From positions 1-36,484 of the forward strand of contig PKCN01000299.1 of assembly GCA_002862205.1 (NCBI GenBank): a stretch of 36,484 nucleotides of DNA, given 5' to 3'. Position 1 is the stretch's first letter. Every line of letters begins with the position of its first letter. This DNA comes from Planctomycetaceae bacterium (lineage in GTDB: Bacteria > Planctomycetota > Planctomycetia > Pirellulales > Pirellulaceae). The translations under genes were made by a program, and so were the position numbers. The notes beneath the pieces were generated by a model that saw nothing but the letters and a program-made list of their open reading frames with translations, ran no database searches and was not told where the DNA came from. Shown piece by piece: positions 25,483 to 33,643 of this stretch.

Positions 25483-26988
25483 TCATGCGACTTCGGTTGA
25501 ATTGTCGCTGACGGGATTGTCGGTGAGGGGCAGGGTGTCCGGTTGTTCGGACGGCTTGCTTGGGGAATCGGTACTCGACACTTCCGGCAGTTGTTCATCG
25601 CAAACTGTCGCCGGTGATTCTGGGCTCTCTTTTTCTGCAGTGTCCTGGTCAGATTCGGTACGATCGAGCTCGGCAGAGTCCGTTGCCAGACCCGCTGACG
25701 CGTGTTCACCATCGGCGGGGCGGATCGCAAGTGCCGAACGGTGTACCTGGCCCATGGCACCCGTGGGCATTCGCACGCGAACAGTGATGGTTGTTTCGTC
25801 GCAGGTTTGGGAGACAACTTCACCTTTGGCGGCAAGAAAGGCAAGCAGCCGCCCGTCGGTTGCATCGACGTCGATTTCAAGATCCAGAAACTCGCGTCCC
25901 AATGCTTCACCTACCGCTTCGGTGAGCAGAGTCAGCCCCTTGGCACTCCGAGCGCTGACAGTGATGGCATTTGGGTAACGGTCAAGCACACGGTTCAACG
26001 TGGCTGGATCACGTATGGCGTCAATCTTGTTCAGTATCAGCAGCGTGTCTTTTTCTTCAATTCCCAGATCGGTCAGGACGCTGTAGACAGCACTGATCTG
26101 ATTGAACACGGTGGGGCTGCTGGCATCTGCCACATGAAGCAGCAGTTCTGCCTGACGGGTCTCTTCAAGCGTCGATTTGAAACTGGCGACCAGCGAGTGT
26201 GGCAAGTCGCGGATGAATCCGACGGTATCGCTGAGTAGAACCGTGCCCCAGCCGGGCAATTGCCAGCGACGGGTTCGCGTATCCAGTGTCGCGAAAAGTT
26301 TGTCCTGAGCAAGGACGTCAGCCTGAGTCAACGCATTCATCAGCGTACTCTTGCCCGCATTGGTGTAACCGACCAACGAAACCGTGGGGGCTTCCTTGCG
26401 AGCCTTGACTTGACGTTCCCGGCGTTGCTCGACCTTGCTTAGCTCCTGCTTGAGGTCATGAATGCGTTTTTGAGCAAGCCGACGGTCAACTTCCAGTTGT
26501 TTCTCACCGGGGCCTCGCATGCCGACTCCCATCGCTTGCCGAGACAGGTGAGTCCACATTCGTTTCAGACGCGGCAGGGAGTACTCAAGTTGAGCCAGTT
26601 CAATTGCCAAGCGGGATTCATAGGTGCGGGCTCCGGCAGCAAAAATATCAAGAATCAATTCCGTGCGATCAAGTACTTTTGCACCAACTGCTTTTTCAAG
26701 GTTTCGCGTTTGAGCTGGTGACAAATCATTGTCAAAAATCACAAGATCTGCCTCGTGACGCTCTACCATCAAACGCAATTCCTCGACTTTACCCTTGCCC
26801 AAGTAAGTGGAATGGTCCGCTGATGCCCGACGCTGGACCAACTCGTCCATCACTTCGGTGCCCGCGGTGGTGGCCAAACCATGAAGCTCTTCCAGTGGAT
26901 CAGCTTCAACCTTCTGGTTGGATAAAATCAGTCGCGCCAGAATACTGCGTTCCGGCGAATCATCCTGGACCTGATGTAGTTCACGCAC
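25483..26988 (-). CDS. hflX: GTPase HflX
   Basis: Ribosome-associated GTPase of 501 residues that rescues stalled or heat-damaged ribosomes. GTG 26988 begins VRELHQVQDDSPERSILARLIL, and GGAGGAGG lies about 13 bases upstream; the frame reaches 27255 but that part does not resemble HflX. The HflX N-terminal domain (STYLGKGKVEEL, VIFDNDLSPAQTRNLE, RTELILDIFAAGARTYE, MRGPGEKQLEVDRR) and G1 GYTNAGKS (207-214), G3 DTVGF (254-258) and G4 NKID (320-323) are complete. After the C-terminal domain comes a tail of about 70 residues rich in Ser, Glu, Asp and Pro, unusual for the family and perhaps disordered. The gene is followed 33 bases later by the SDR gene on the same strand. Confidence 0.94.
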   Translation of the reverse strand: MRELHQVQDDSPERSILARLILSNQKVEADPLEELHGLATTAGTEVMDELVQRRASADHSTYLGKGKVEELRLMVERHEADLVIFDNDLSPAQTRNLEKAVGAKVLDRTELILDIFAAGARTYESRLAIELAQLEYSLPRLKRMWTHLSRQAMGVGMRGPGEKQLEVDRRLAQKRIHDLKQELSKVEQRRERQVKARKEAPTVSLVGYTNAGKSTLMNALTQADVLAQDKLFATLDTRTRRWQLPGWGTVLLSDTVGFIRDLPHSLVASFKSTLEETRQAELLLHVADASSPTVFNQISAVYSVLTDLGIEEKDTLLILNKIDAIRDPATLNRVLDRYPNAITVSARSAKGLTLLTEAVGEALGREFLDLEIDVDATDGRLLAFLAAKGEVVSQTCDETTITVRVRMPTGAMGQVHRSALAIRPADGEHASAGLATDSAELDRTESDQDTAEKESPESPATVCDEQLPEVSSTDSPSKPSEQPDTLPLTDNPVSDNSTEVA

Positions 26989-27451
26989 GATTGGGTGGTG
27001 TCCTCCTCCGTGTGGCGAAGAGCGGAATTGTGAAGGGCGAGCTGAAAAAAGTCGAGTTGCACACCGTCGTTCAACAGTGAACAGTGAATTGAAGGAGCTT
27101 GGTTTTCCAGCATCATAGTATAGAGGGACGGGGAACTGTTCCAAAGGAGACAGGGACTCTCTTGAGTGGCATGCGATGCTTGGGCATTGCCAAAACTTGG
27201 CTGTGAACGCACCGCTTTGCAGGGGATCGCCCGCAAGTCCCGATTCTGACTGCATAGGAGGCCACGAAAGTGGCTTTTCAGTCCGGATCAGGCTGTTCGA
27301 GCTCGTTGGGCAGGATGGATATTGGTCACGTCAGGCAAAGGGACACCCCTGGGCTGAAATGGGTTCGTGGGATTGGGAAGTGACTCGGCAGTCGTGGGGG
27401 GACGCTTCTGGTAACCGGCTGTGGGATCGCTGTGGGATCGCTGGCTCGTAG

Positions 27452-27606
27452 ATAGCGGGCTGACCCATGAGATCGATCAGCAGGAGTCCTGGATTCCCCA
27501 TGGTGGGTGGAGCCATTTTCGGGGTGGACCCGAGGTGGGGACCTGCTGCACCTCATGGGCGGTTGGAACTTGAGAATCGCTATGTTCTTGGAAACGCTTG
27601 TTTTTT
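27452..27606 (+). ncRNA. Candidate structured RNA (nested irregular hairpin)
   Basis: Five nested helices are visible on the plus strand: ATAGCG (27452-27457) with CGCTAT (27578-27583); CCCATGAG (27464-27471) with CTCATGGG (27552-27559); CAGCAGG (27478-27484) with CCTGCTG (27542-27548); TCCCCA (27495-27500) with TGGGGA (27536-27541); and GGGT/CCA (27505-27515) with TGG/ACCC (27525-27531). They form one long irregular stem with internal loops, and a T-run (TTTTTT, about 27601-27606) follows 17 bases after the closing helix. This looks like a small RNA with an end signal, or a leader element for the gene at 27750. It is not a match I recognise to tmRNA, RNase P RNA or SRP RNA; 6S-like RNA remains possible. 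Confidence 0.3.
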
Positions 27607-27694
27607 CGGGAAATTGAGGCATTTTCCGGGTTGGGAAAGATTTTCTTTTGCTGCGTGACCTGACGTGTCATTGGCATCGCGAAAAATCGTTCTG

Positions 27695-27714
27695 TCGAGC
27701 AAATGATCGCTCGA
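27695..27714. promoter_or_regulatory. Inverted repeat upstream of the small gene at 27750
   Basis: TCGAGC (27695-27700) and GCTCGA (27709-27714) are exactly complementary with 8 bases between them, 36 bases before the ATG. Possible operator; weak. Confidence 0.25.
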
Positions 27715-27749
27715 GAGACAGAAAATCATCCTTTGCGGGAAACGAGACG

Positions 27750-27995
27750 ATGACACAAATGCTTCTTTTTGATGCCCCTGCCAATGCCACGATTCTTCCT
27801 GTGGCAGAATCATTTCAAGCTGAGACCGCTGTGGTTGAGCGGAGCGTTCCTGCAAAACGCAAGACTCTGGCGGCCAAAACGGATCAGGAAGGTGGAGTTC
27901 ACCACATGGGTGACTTGGCTCGTTTGGTTTTGCTGCGTTACGACGTTGTTGCCAAACGACGGGCGGTGATGGCTGCTCGTAGAGCCGCTCGCTAG
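27750..27995 (+). CDS. Small protein of unknown function
   Basis: An 81-residue basic protein starting MTQMLLFDAPAN. The start ATG 27750 is the first methionine giving a clean N-terminus; the frame upstream is non-coding in appearance. Its C-terminal half, MGDLARLVLLRYDVVAKRRAVMAARRAAR, is a strongly basic amphipathic helix that could bind nucleic acid or a membrane surface. There is no signal peptide. I do not recognise the family. It ends 54 bp before the 18-bp repeat array. Composition and an ordered helix support a real gene, but the ribosome site is weak. Confidence 0.6.
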   Translation: MTQMLLFDAPANATILPVAESFQAETAVVERSVPAKRKTLAAKTDQEGGVHHMGDLARLVLLRYDVVAKRRAVMAARRAAR

Positions 27996-28049
27996 AGACG
28001 GCTGCGATCGATTGGTCGCAGGCAGGTGATTGTGCTGGCTTGGCTCACC

Positions 28050-28157
28050 GAGTCTTGTCGCCGAACTGAGTCTTGTCGCCGAACTGAGTCTTGTCGCCGA
28101 ACTGAGTCTTGTCGCCGAACTGAGTCTTGTCGTCGAACTGAGTCTTGTCGCCGATTT
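28050..28157. repeat. 18-bp intergenic tandem repeat, 6 units
   Basis: Six units of GAGTCTTGTCGCCGAACT at 28050, 28068, 28086, 28104, 28122 and 28140. Four are perfect; the fifth has CGTCG for CGCCG and the last ends ATTT. They lie between the convergent ends of the small protein gene and the LapA-like gene, outside any trusted reading frame. All six frames stay open because 18 is a multiple of three. Confidence 0.95.
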
Positions 28158-28231
28158 GGCACCGTGAATTGGATGAGACCGATTTGGATCACGTTGGCCA
28201 TGCGATTTCGCCCAGAAAATTACTGCCTGCT

Positions 28232-28561
28232 TCAATCGTCAGAGGTGGTTTCCAGTGGATGATTCGCCTCTTTCTTGCCGCCCACCACCCGGGATCTTGC
28301 CGTGCTTGAAGTTTGAATTGGAGCTGAGGAAGACTTTTGCGATCTCTGCTTTTTCTTCTTCCGCTTGCGAAGCATCGATGCTGTCAGCAACGCACCCAGT
28401 AGAAAACCAACGGTGGTGCTTGAAATCAAAAGGATCGAAAGTGGCAGGGAACGATTCCAGAAAAGCAGCTGAATCTCAACCTGAGCCTGATTCTGAAATA
28501 CCAGTGTCAGCGTTAACGCCGCGATCAAGATCAGCAAGAACCAACGGATTTTCTGCATCAT
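28232..28561 (-). CDS. LapA-like (DUF1049) membrane protein
   Basis: A 109-residue membrane protein from ATG 28561 (another ATG at 28558 is equally good). Two hydrophobic segments are visible: IRWFLLILIAALTLTLVF and LPLSILLISSTTVGFLLGALL, with the short NQAQVEIQLLFWNRS loop between, the LapA/DUF1049 pattern. The tail KRKKKKQRSQKSSSAP and beyond is highly basic then Ser-rich and should be cytoplasmic. In proteobacteria LapA helps lipopolysaccharide assembly; that role is not assumed here. The gene is divergent from imuA. Confidence 0.82.
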   Translation of the reverse strand: MMQKIRWFLLILIAALTLTLVFQNQAQVEIQLLFWNRSLPLSILLISSTTVGFLLGALLTASMLRKRKKKKQRSQKSSSAPIQTSSTARSRVVGGKKEANHPLETTSDD

Positions 28562-28583
28562 CAGTGACCAGCAGCCGAATAAG

Positions 28584-28591
28584 TACTGTAC
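28584..28591. promoter_or_regulatory. Possible SOS-type half-site before imuA
   Basis: The sequence TACTGTAC lies between the divergent LapA-like and imuA genes. imuA-imuB genes are usually repressed by LexA, and this resembles half of the CTGT-N8-ACAG site, but the second half is not clear. Confidence 0.15.
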
Positions 28592-28708
28592 AAACATTCA
28601 TTAGTTGATAGCATTTGAAAAGTGGCTGACTCAAGCCCAGCCTTTCAGGCCCACTCTTTCTTTGCCCATTCTCACTCTAATTCCTTCTCGCGTGTATGTC
28701 GTTCTGTG

Positions 28709-29821
28709 ATGTCGAACCAACAAACTTTTGATTTCCTGAATGGTGATTGTTCTCAGAGCAAGACTCGTGTGAAGGATTTGTCTCATGGGGAGGGTGAGCG
28801 GGGCTCACCGCAAGTTTCGAGAGCGGTCAAAGAATTTCGTGCTGCCACAGATTGGCAGAGTCTGGATTGCAATCGTATTTCGTCTGCCTCAGTGGCAGAG
28901 GGTGATTGTTCTGGTGATGATTCGGAACTCGGTGCATTGGTGGCTGAAAGTCAGGACCGGGAGTCGGTTCTTCGTAAGTTGCGAAATGATTTGGGGTGCT
29001 TGCTGCCCAAAACTGGAAATGAAACCCAGGCAATCTATTCAACTGGAAGTGAGTCAATGGACGAGATGTTGCCTCGGGGAGGTTTGCGGCGTGATGCAAT
29101 TACTGAGTGGGTTGCTGATTCGGAGAGTTCGGGCGCGGCAGTTCTTTCCTTGATTGCTGCTGCCAATCTTCTGAGTATTTCGGTGAAGTCGGGACCTCTG
29201 GTGGTTGTTTGTGGTGAGTCCGGTTTTTATCCACCTGCAGCCGTTGCGTTGGGTCTTTCGGTTGATCGAATCATCTGGGTACGTCCAAAACGGCATGCTG
29301 ACCTTGTCTGGTCGATTGACCAGGCTTTGCGATGCGAATCAGTTGCTGCTGTTTGGGCGCATGCAGGGGCTCATTTGGATGATCGTGATGCACGACGATT
29401 TCAGTTGGCATCTGAAGCTGGGCAAACCGCAGGTTTGTTAGTCCGTCCGGCAGCGAGTCGAGGAAAACCTGGTTTTGCTGAAGTGCGTTTTCACGTCAGG
29501 CATTCGACCACCCCATCGAAACGGGATGCGATTGGTTCTGTTGTGAGTTCGCAGGGAAGGATTCGTTCTGAAGTTGCAGTGCAGTCTCATCGTGCCTTGC
29601 AGGTTACGGTGGATCGTTGCCGTGGTGGTGTGGCTGGGCAACAGACTGCAGTGCAGATTGATGATCAGGGAAATTTACACGCGGTGCCATGGCATCACGA
29701 ACCTTCAGCCTCGACTGGTTTTTCAGGGGACAACAGACATGAAACGGCTGCTGTGCATCTGGCTTCCGAATTGGCCCATCCAAAGACTGCGAAGCGAGTT
29801 GCGGCGAGCCGCAGAGCGTAG
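28709..29821 (+). CDS. imuA: ImuA-like translesion mutasome accessory protein
   Basis: A 370-residue RecA/SulA-like protein from ATG 28709 (MSNQQTFDFL); a GTG at 28622 is also open. The core begins STGSESMDEMLPRGGLRRDAITEWVA, the ImuA/SulA signature, and continues VLSLIAAANLL and VVVCGESGFYPPAAVALGL. Unlike RecA it has no Walker A (the region reads ADSESSGAAVL), which is normal for ImuA. ImuA works with the inactive Y-family polymerase ImuB and DnaE2 in SOS-induced mutagenesis. Its last 83 bp overlap the imuB start, so the pair is translated together. N-terminal 100 residues are variable and low-complexity. Confidence 0.82.
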   Translation: MSNQQTFDFLNGDCSQSKTRVKDLSHGEGERGSPQVSRAVKEFRAATDWQSLDCNRISSASVAEGDCSGDDSELGALVAESQDRESVLRKLRNDLGCLLPKTGNETQAIYSTGSESMDEMLPRGGLRRDAITEWVADSESSGAAVLSLIAAANLLSISVKSGPLVVVCGESGFYPPAAVALGLSVDRIIWVRPKRHADLVWSIDQALRCESVAAVWAHAGAHLDDRDARRFQLASEAGQTAGLLVRPAASRGKPGFAEVRFHVRHSTTPSKRDAIGSVVSSQGRIRSEVAVQSHRALQVTVDRCRGGVAGQQTAVQIDDQGNLHAVPWHHEPSASTGFSGDNRHETAAVHLASELAHPKTAKRVAASRRA

Positions 29822-31628
29822 TTCGGATCAAGCACGATCCGGCGCGAGTACGGATGCTCCGATTGTCCTATGGAGGGAAGATGCCCGCCGAGGGCGTCTG
29901 GTGGTCGCCTGCTGTCATACGGCATCGAAACTCGGCGTACGGGTTTCCATGAAACTTGCCGAGGCAACCGACCTGTTGCGTTCTCCTGCGGCCTCTGGAT
30001 CACTTGGTTCAGCCCCGTCCACGGGAAATCCGATGATTCAGCGTCATGATCGGAACCTAGATCAGCACACGCTTGAGCAAATCGCAGCATCTGTGCAGAG
30101 CCAGATCACTCCCAGAGTTGCGTTGGAAGAACTGGGAAACAAACCGTGGTGTGGACATCCCCGGCACCAATGTGAATCTTTGTTGTGCGAAATCGCCGGG
30201 GTCAGTCATCTGTTTGGTGATGAACCAGGTCTTTTGGCGGCAGTCAAGGAAATGTTGGCTCGTCGGCATGTGCGAGTCAGGATGGCGGTCGCTGATTCTT
30301 TGGCTGCAGCGTGGGCTTTGGCTCACGAAGCACACATGAAACCACTATCACTATTAGCACAAGAATCAGTCGGTGCGGAGAGTGGTATCAGCAGTGTGGT
30401 CAGCCAGGCCGGTTCTTCATCAAGTGTTTTTCATGGTGGGCTGATTGTTCGTGGCTCCCAGGAGACCGCTGGCTCGATTGGCGACTTGCCCGTCCAGGCG
30501 TTGAGGATTGCAACGGATACCGTATCCACTTTGGCAAGGCTTGGTGTTGTTTCAGTAAGGCAGGTGTTGGCATTGCCACGGAGTGGATTAGCGACCCGAC
30601 TTGGAAGCGATTTGGTTCAGCGTTTGGAACAGGTGCAAGCTGAAGTCGATGAACCCCTGATCGTTCATCAGCCCGAGCCTGAGTATGCAGTTGCTCTTAC
30701 ATTGGAGTATCCAACGACCGATCTGGAAATTTTGATGGATCGGATCAAACGTTTGACATCTCAATTGACATCGCAATTATTGATTCAGCAGCGGGGGGCT
30801 TTACGGTTGTCATGTTGCCTGAGGCTGACTGGTGGCCAAAAGACAAGTCTCGATGTTGGCTTGTTTGCTCCCACAGTGGATGCGGACCATCTCAGTGGGT
30901 TGATCATCAATCAGTTGGAGTCAAAGCAAATTCAGGACAAGGTGGAGCGTTTGAGTTTAATGGTCACGTTGTCAGGGATGCTTCGCAGTAGTCAGTCTTC
31001 ACTGTTTGATCTTGAGCAGCGTCAGATTTCGGCAATCGACATGACAGGTGTTGGCATCAGTCGTTTGGTAGACGCATTGAGCGGAAGGATGGGGCGTGAT
31101 CGAGTTGGGTATTTGGAGCTTCAGAATGATCCTTTGCCTGAGCGGGCATTTGATGTTCTGCCATTGGCTGGCAACGCGACTTCGCATGCCCGGAAACAGC
31201 GGAAAAAGCAAAGAAAATCTGTGGAAAAGCGTGGTGATCAGTCGTCCCATGAGGTTGGATCGGGAATCACTCGATCGGTTGTAAAGCCGTCAGTGGGTGA
31301 CGCCTTGCGTCGTCCTCTTTCTCTTCTCCCTGAACCGGCACCACTCCGTGTGGCCTGGCATGAGACAGAATTCAGTCTTCAGGTATCATCTGCCCGTTTG
31401 CCTGATCGCATTCGATTCAGCGGGGTCGACCACCTGGTACTGAATCAATGGGGACCGGAAAGGATTGAAAGCGGGTGGTGGAGGGGAAAATCAATTCGTC
31501 GTGACTATTACCGAATTGAAACAGACCAAGGCGAGTGGTGGTGGATCTTTCGCAATCTTGTCACGCGTGACCAACGGCATAAAAGTTCAACGCCCTATCG
31601 TTGGATGTTGCATGGACGGTTCAGTTGA
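29739..31628 (+). CDS. imuB: ImuB, catalytically inactive Y-family polymerase
   Basis: A 629-residue ImuB from ATG 29739, with AGGGGA (29725-29730) 8 bases upstream. The N-terminus MKRLLCIWLPNWPIQRL is the ImuB signature, in which the first catalytic Asp of active Y-family enzymes is missing; CEIAGVSHLFGDEP replaces the SIDE region. The little-finger/C-terminal part ends GWWRGKSIRRDYYRIE, EWWWIFRNL and MLHGRF, as in ImuB. An inserted basic stretch HARKQRKKQRKSVEKRG is seen around residue 490. ImuB bridges DnaE2 to the sliding clamp, but dnaE2 does not follow here and must lie elsewhere. The stop is one base from the convergent stop of the next gene. Confidence 0.9.
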   Translation: MKRLLCIWLPNWPIQRLRSELRRAAERSSDQARSGASTDAPIVLWREDARRGRLVVACCHTASKLGVRVSMKLAEATDLLRSPAASGSLGSAPSTGNPMIQRHDRNLDQHTLEQIAASVQSQITPRVALEELGNKPWCGHPRHQCESLLCEIAGVSHLFGDEPGLLAAVKEMLARRHVRVRMAVADSLAAAWALAHEAHMKPLSLLAQESVGAESGISSVVSQAGSSSSVFHGGLIVRGSQETAGSIGDLPVQALRIATDTVSTLARLGVVSVRQVLALPRSGLATRLGSDLVQRLEQVQAEVDEPLIVHQPEPEYAVALTLEYPTTDLEILMDRIKRLTSQLTSQLLIQQRGALRLSCCLRLTGGQKTSLDVGLFAPTVDADHLSGLIINQLESKQIQDKVERLSLMVTLSGMLRSSQSSLFDLEQRQISAIDMTGVGISRLVDALSGRMGRDRVGYLELQNDPLPERAFDVLPLAGNATSHARKQRKKQRKSVEKRGDQSSHEVGSGITRSVVKPSVGDALRRPLSLLPEPAPLRVAWHETEFSLQVSSARLPDRIRFSGVDHLVLNQWGPERIESGWWRGKSIRRDYYRIETDQGEWWWIFRNLVTRDQRHKSSTPYRWMLHGRFS

Positions 31629-31629
31629 A

Positions 31630-32100
31630 TCATGTCCCCGCTGACGCCTGACTATCAGATCCGGCCATCGGCAGAACTTCAGCACGTTGATGGTCAGGTT
31701 GAGGACTACGCTTCAATTTCCGCTCATGAACTGCATTTTCGAGTTCGATCTGAGTCAAGAGACCGGCGTCAAGAATCAGGGTTATCAGAGGCTTGCTGCT
31801 TTCGATTTGAATCAACAGTAATCGGCCCAGATTGAGTCGATCCAAATAGCCAAGTTCAATTGCCAGTTCACCGAAGGGACGGTGTGAAATGGTCTGCTGA
31901 GCCAGCACATCAAAGACTTGGCTCATCGTCATGAGCTCGTTCTCTACGGCCAGTTGTCCGATGGGTGTACGAGAGGCAAGATGACGGTCCAGGACCGCAA
32001 GTGCTTGTGCCGCTGTGATGTAGCCGCCTTCAACGAGGTCAAAGCATAGACGCATGAGAGTTTGCCCCAATTCCCAAAAAGCCAGATGGCGTGAGTTCAA
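31630..32100 (-). CDS. GspE N-terminal-like repeat protein
   Basis: A 156-residue protein whose middle part contains two or three tandem copies of a short helical unit: GYITAAQALAVLDRHLA, then TPIGQLAVENELMTMSQVFDVLA, then RPFGELAIELGYLDRLNLGRLLL, and a partial fourth LITLILDAGLLTQIELENAV. This G-x-L-A/V-x-x-G-x-L/I-x-x-x-x-L pattern is that of the N-terminal domains of type II secretion/type IV pilus ATPases (GspE/PilB, MshE-like), some of which bind cyclic di-GMP. No ATPase domain is attached. TTG 32100 is preceded by AGGGA; ATG 32055 is the alternative start. It converges with imuB with a one-base gap. A role as c-di-GMP sensor is only a hypothesis. Confidence 0.72.
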   Translation of the reverse strand: MNSRHLAFWELGQTLMRLCFDLVEGGYITAAQALAVLDRHLASRTPIGQLAVENELMTMSQVFDVLAQQTISHRPFGELAIELGYLDRLNLGRLLLIQIESSKPLITLILDAGLLTQIELENAVHERKLKRSPQPDHQRAEVLPMAGSDSQASAGT

Positions 32101-32274
32101 CCGAATTCCCTACCACAGGAACCCTAGGCTGAAATTTGAAGCTTTGCGTTGAGAAAATCAGCAATTGTTCGCCACTTTGTACAGGTTTGCACAACGAGGA
32201 CGCTTTAAGCTGCATTTTGAGTACAGGTGGTGGCAATTGGCCCGCTGGATGGATGCGTCATGCTGGCAGCAGCA

Positions 32275-33429
32275 TCAGTTCTGCACTGTGGCGTCGGTCT
32301 TGTGTTGAATCAGAATATCCAACTCCTGCTTCAGTCTTGGCAGAATTTCGTCGTACCCAAAGGCGCCGAGTGCCTCGGGCCCTTTTTTCAGATTGACCTT
32401 GGCAGGCCCGCACCAGAGTCCCAGATCGGCATCATCCGTCTCGCCAGGTCCATTCACGCGGCAGCCCATGACGGCAATCGTGATCGCATACTCTTTGGCA
32501 TATTCCGTCATCTCTTTGACGTTGGCCGCGAGATCGATGAAGGCTTCATTTTCGACGCGGGAACAACTCGGGCAGCTGATGATGTTCAAAGCTTTTTCAT
32601 TCAGGTTGACGACCGTCCGCACTCTGCCTGCATGAATATCGTCAATGATCCCCAGCCCCGCAGCGATCTCCTCCGGTTTGCGATCGTTGGGCAACGTCAA
32701 GGACACACGGACTGTGTCTCCAATCCCACGGCCAATCAGCTGCTCGAAAGCGATTCGTGTTTTGATAATGCCGTCGGGTGGCATGCCAGCTTCGGTAACA
32801 CCCAAGTGAAGTGGCACGTCCGATCGTTGCTCAGCAAAACGCTGATTGACCTCGATGACCTTACTCGGATCAGAGTCTTTCAATGAGACGACATAACGGG
32901 TGAAATCCAGCGAGTCAACAAAATCACAGTGTTCCAAAGCGCTTTCCAGCATGGGAGTGATCGAGTCTTTTGGGTCATACATTTCTTTCTTGGCGGGATC
33001 GACGCTTCCGCAGTTGACCCCGATCCGGACTGCACAATCAAATTCCTTCGCCTGTTCGATGATGAAGCGGACTTTTTCCTGCCACGGTTTGTCTCGCTGG
33101 TGATGATACAGATGGCCAGGGTTGTATCGAATCTTGTTGACGTGGGGAGCAACCGCCTCGGCCAGGCGGAAATTCTCTTGCAAGTCGACCGCAAGGTTGG
33201 CGGTGGTTTGTTTTCGAATCTCAGCGAGTGCGACAGCGTCTTTCTGACTGTCAACGGCGATACGCACGACGCCAGCTCCACGTTCACGCAACGCTTCAGC
33301 CTGAGCAACCGTGGCATCAATATTTTGCGTTTTGGTCGCTGTCATGCTTTGAACAGCAATGGCTTCCCCGCCGCCGACGGTAATGTTGCCGATTGGAACT
33401 GAGCGGGTGGGATTGCGTTGAATGGTCAT
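32275..33429 (-). CDS. ispG: 4-hydroxy-3-methylbut-2-enyl diphosphate synthase IspG
   Basis: Iron-sulfur enzyme of the MEP isoprenoid pathway, converting MEcPP to HMBPP. The 384-residue length is that of the short bacterial form. [4Fe-4S] ligands Cys286 and Cys289 (SCPSC), Cys323 ([10 protein letters not shown]) and the catalytic Glu330 are all present. [22 protein letters not shown] and IGVNCGSVD are typical. ATG 33429 has GGA four bases upstream; the frame extends to 33927 but that part has no family similarity. A 174-bp gap separates it from the GspE-N-like gene. Confidence 0.96.
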   Translation of the reverse strand: MTIQRNPTRSVPIGNITVGGGEAIAVQSMTATKTQNIDATVAQAEALRERGAGVVRIAVDSQKDAVALAEIRKQTTANLAVDLQENFRLAEAVAPHVNKIRYNPGHLYHHQRDKPWQEKVRFIIEQAKEFDCAVRIGVNCGSVDPAKKEMYDPKDSITPMLESALEHCDFVDSLDFTRYVVSLKDSDPSKVIEVNQRFAEQRSDVPLHLGVTEAGMPPDGIIKTRIAFEQLIGRGIGDTVRVSLTLPNDRKPEEIAAGLGIIDDIHAGRVRTVVNLNEKALNIISCPSCSRVENEAFIDLAANVKEMTEYAKEYAITIAVMGCRVNGPGETDDADLGLWCGPAKVNLKKGPEALGAFGYDEILPRLKQELDILIQHKTDATVQN

Positions 33430-33643
33430 GTTTCCATCAAGACAGGAGGCGATTCTGTATGCATTTTGGGTGCGGTGAGCCAAGGGGGCACTGCGGTTGG
33501 ATCCGATCGAGCACGCTCCGCAAGCATTCCCAGTCAGGTCAGGATAACACGGCGTCCATCTTTTTTCCCAGCAGGGTAACCATTGCAACAGACAAGTCGC
33601 CCACCTTTTTCCGGCAAGAGGCCTCCGAACGCGGTAAGGCAGG

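Larger units (their letters stand above)
26989..27749. other. Long intergenic region with a candidate structured RNA
   Basis: 761 bp divergent space between hflX and a small + gene. It includes a short GCCAC-GAAA-GTGGC hairpin followed by TTTT (27261-27278), an 11-bp direct repeat (GCTGTGGGATC at 27418 and 27429), the nested hairpin described separately (27452-27583), and a TCGAGC/GCTCGA inverted repeat (27695-27714). I see no protein gene here. Confidence 0.6.

Noticed and set aside
27132-27142. GGAACTGTTCC palindrome, considered as an SOS or other operator
   Set aside because: The spacing does not fit LexA sites, and it is too short to stand alone.
27350-27400. tmRNA-like start (GGGCTGAAATGGGTTCG)
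   Set aside because: The 3' half of a tmRNA, with its T-arm and CCA end, is absent downstream.
28026-28262. Reading frame with RTESC repeats across the 18-bp array
   Set aside because: The period of three keeps any frame open; the flanks are not protein-like and it overlaps the LapA-like gene end.
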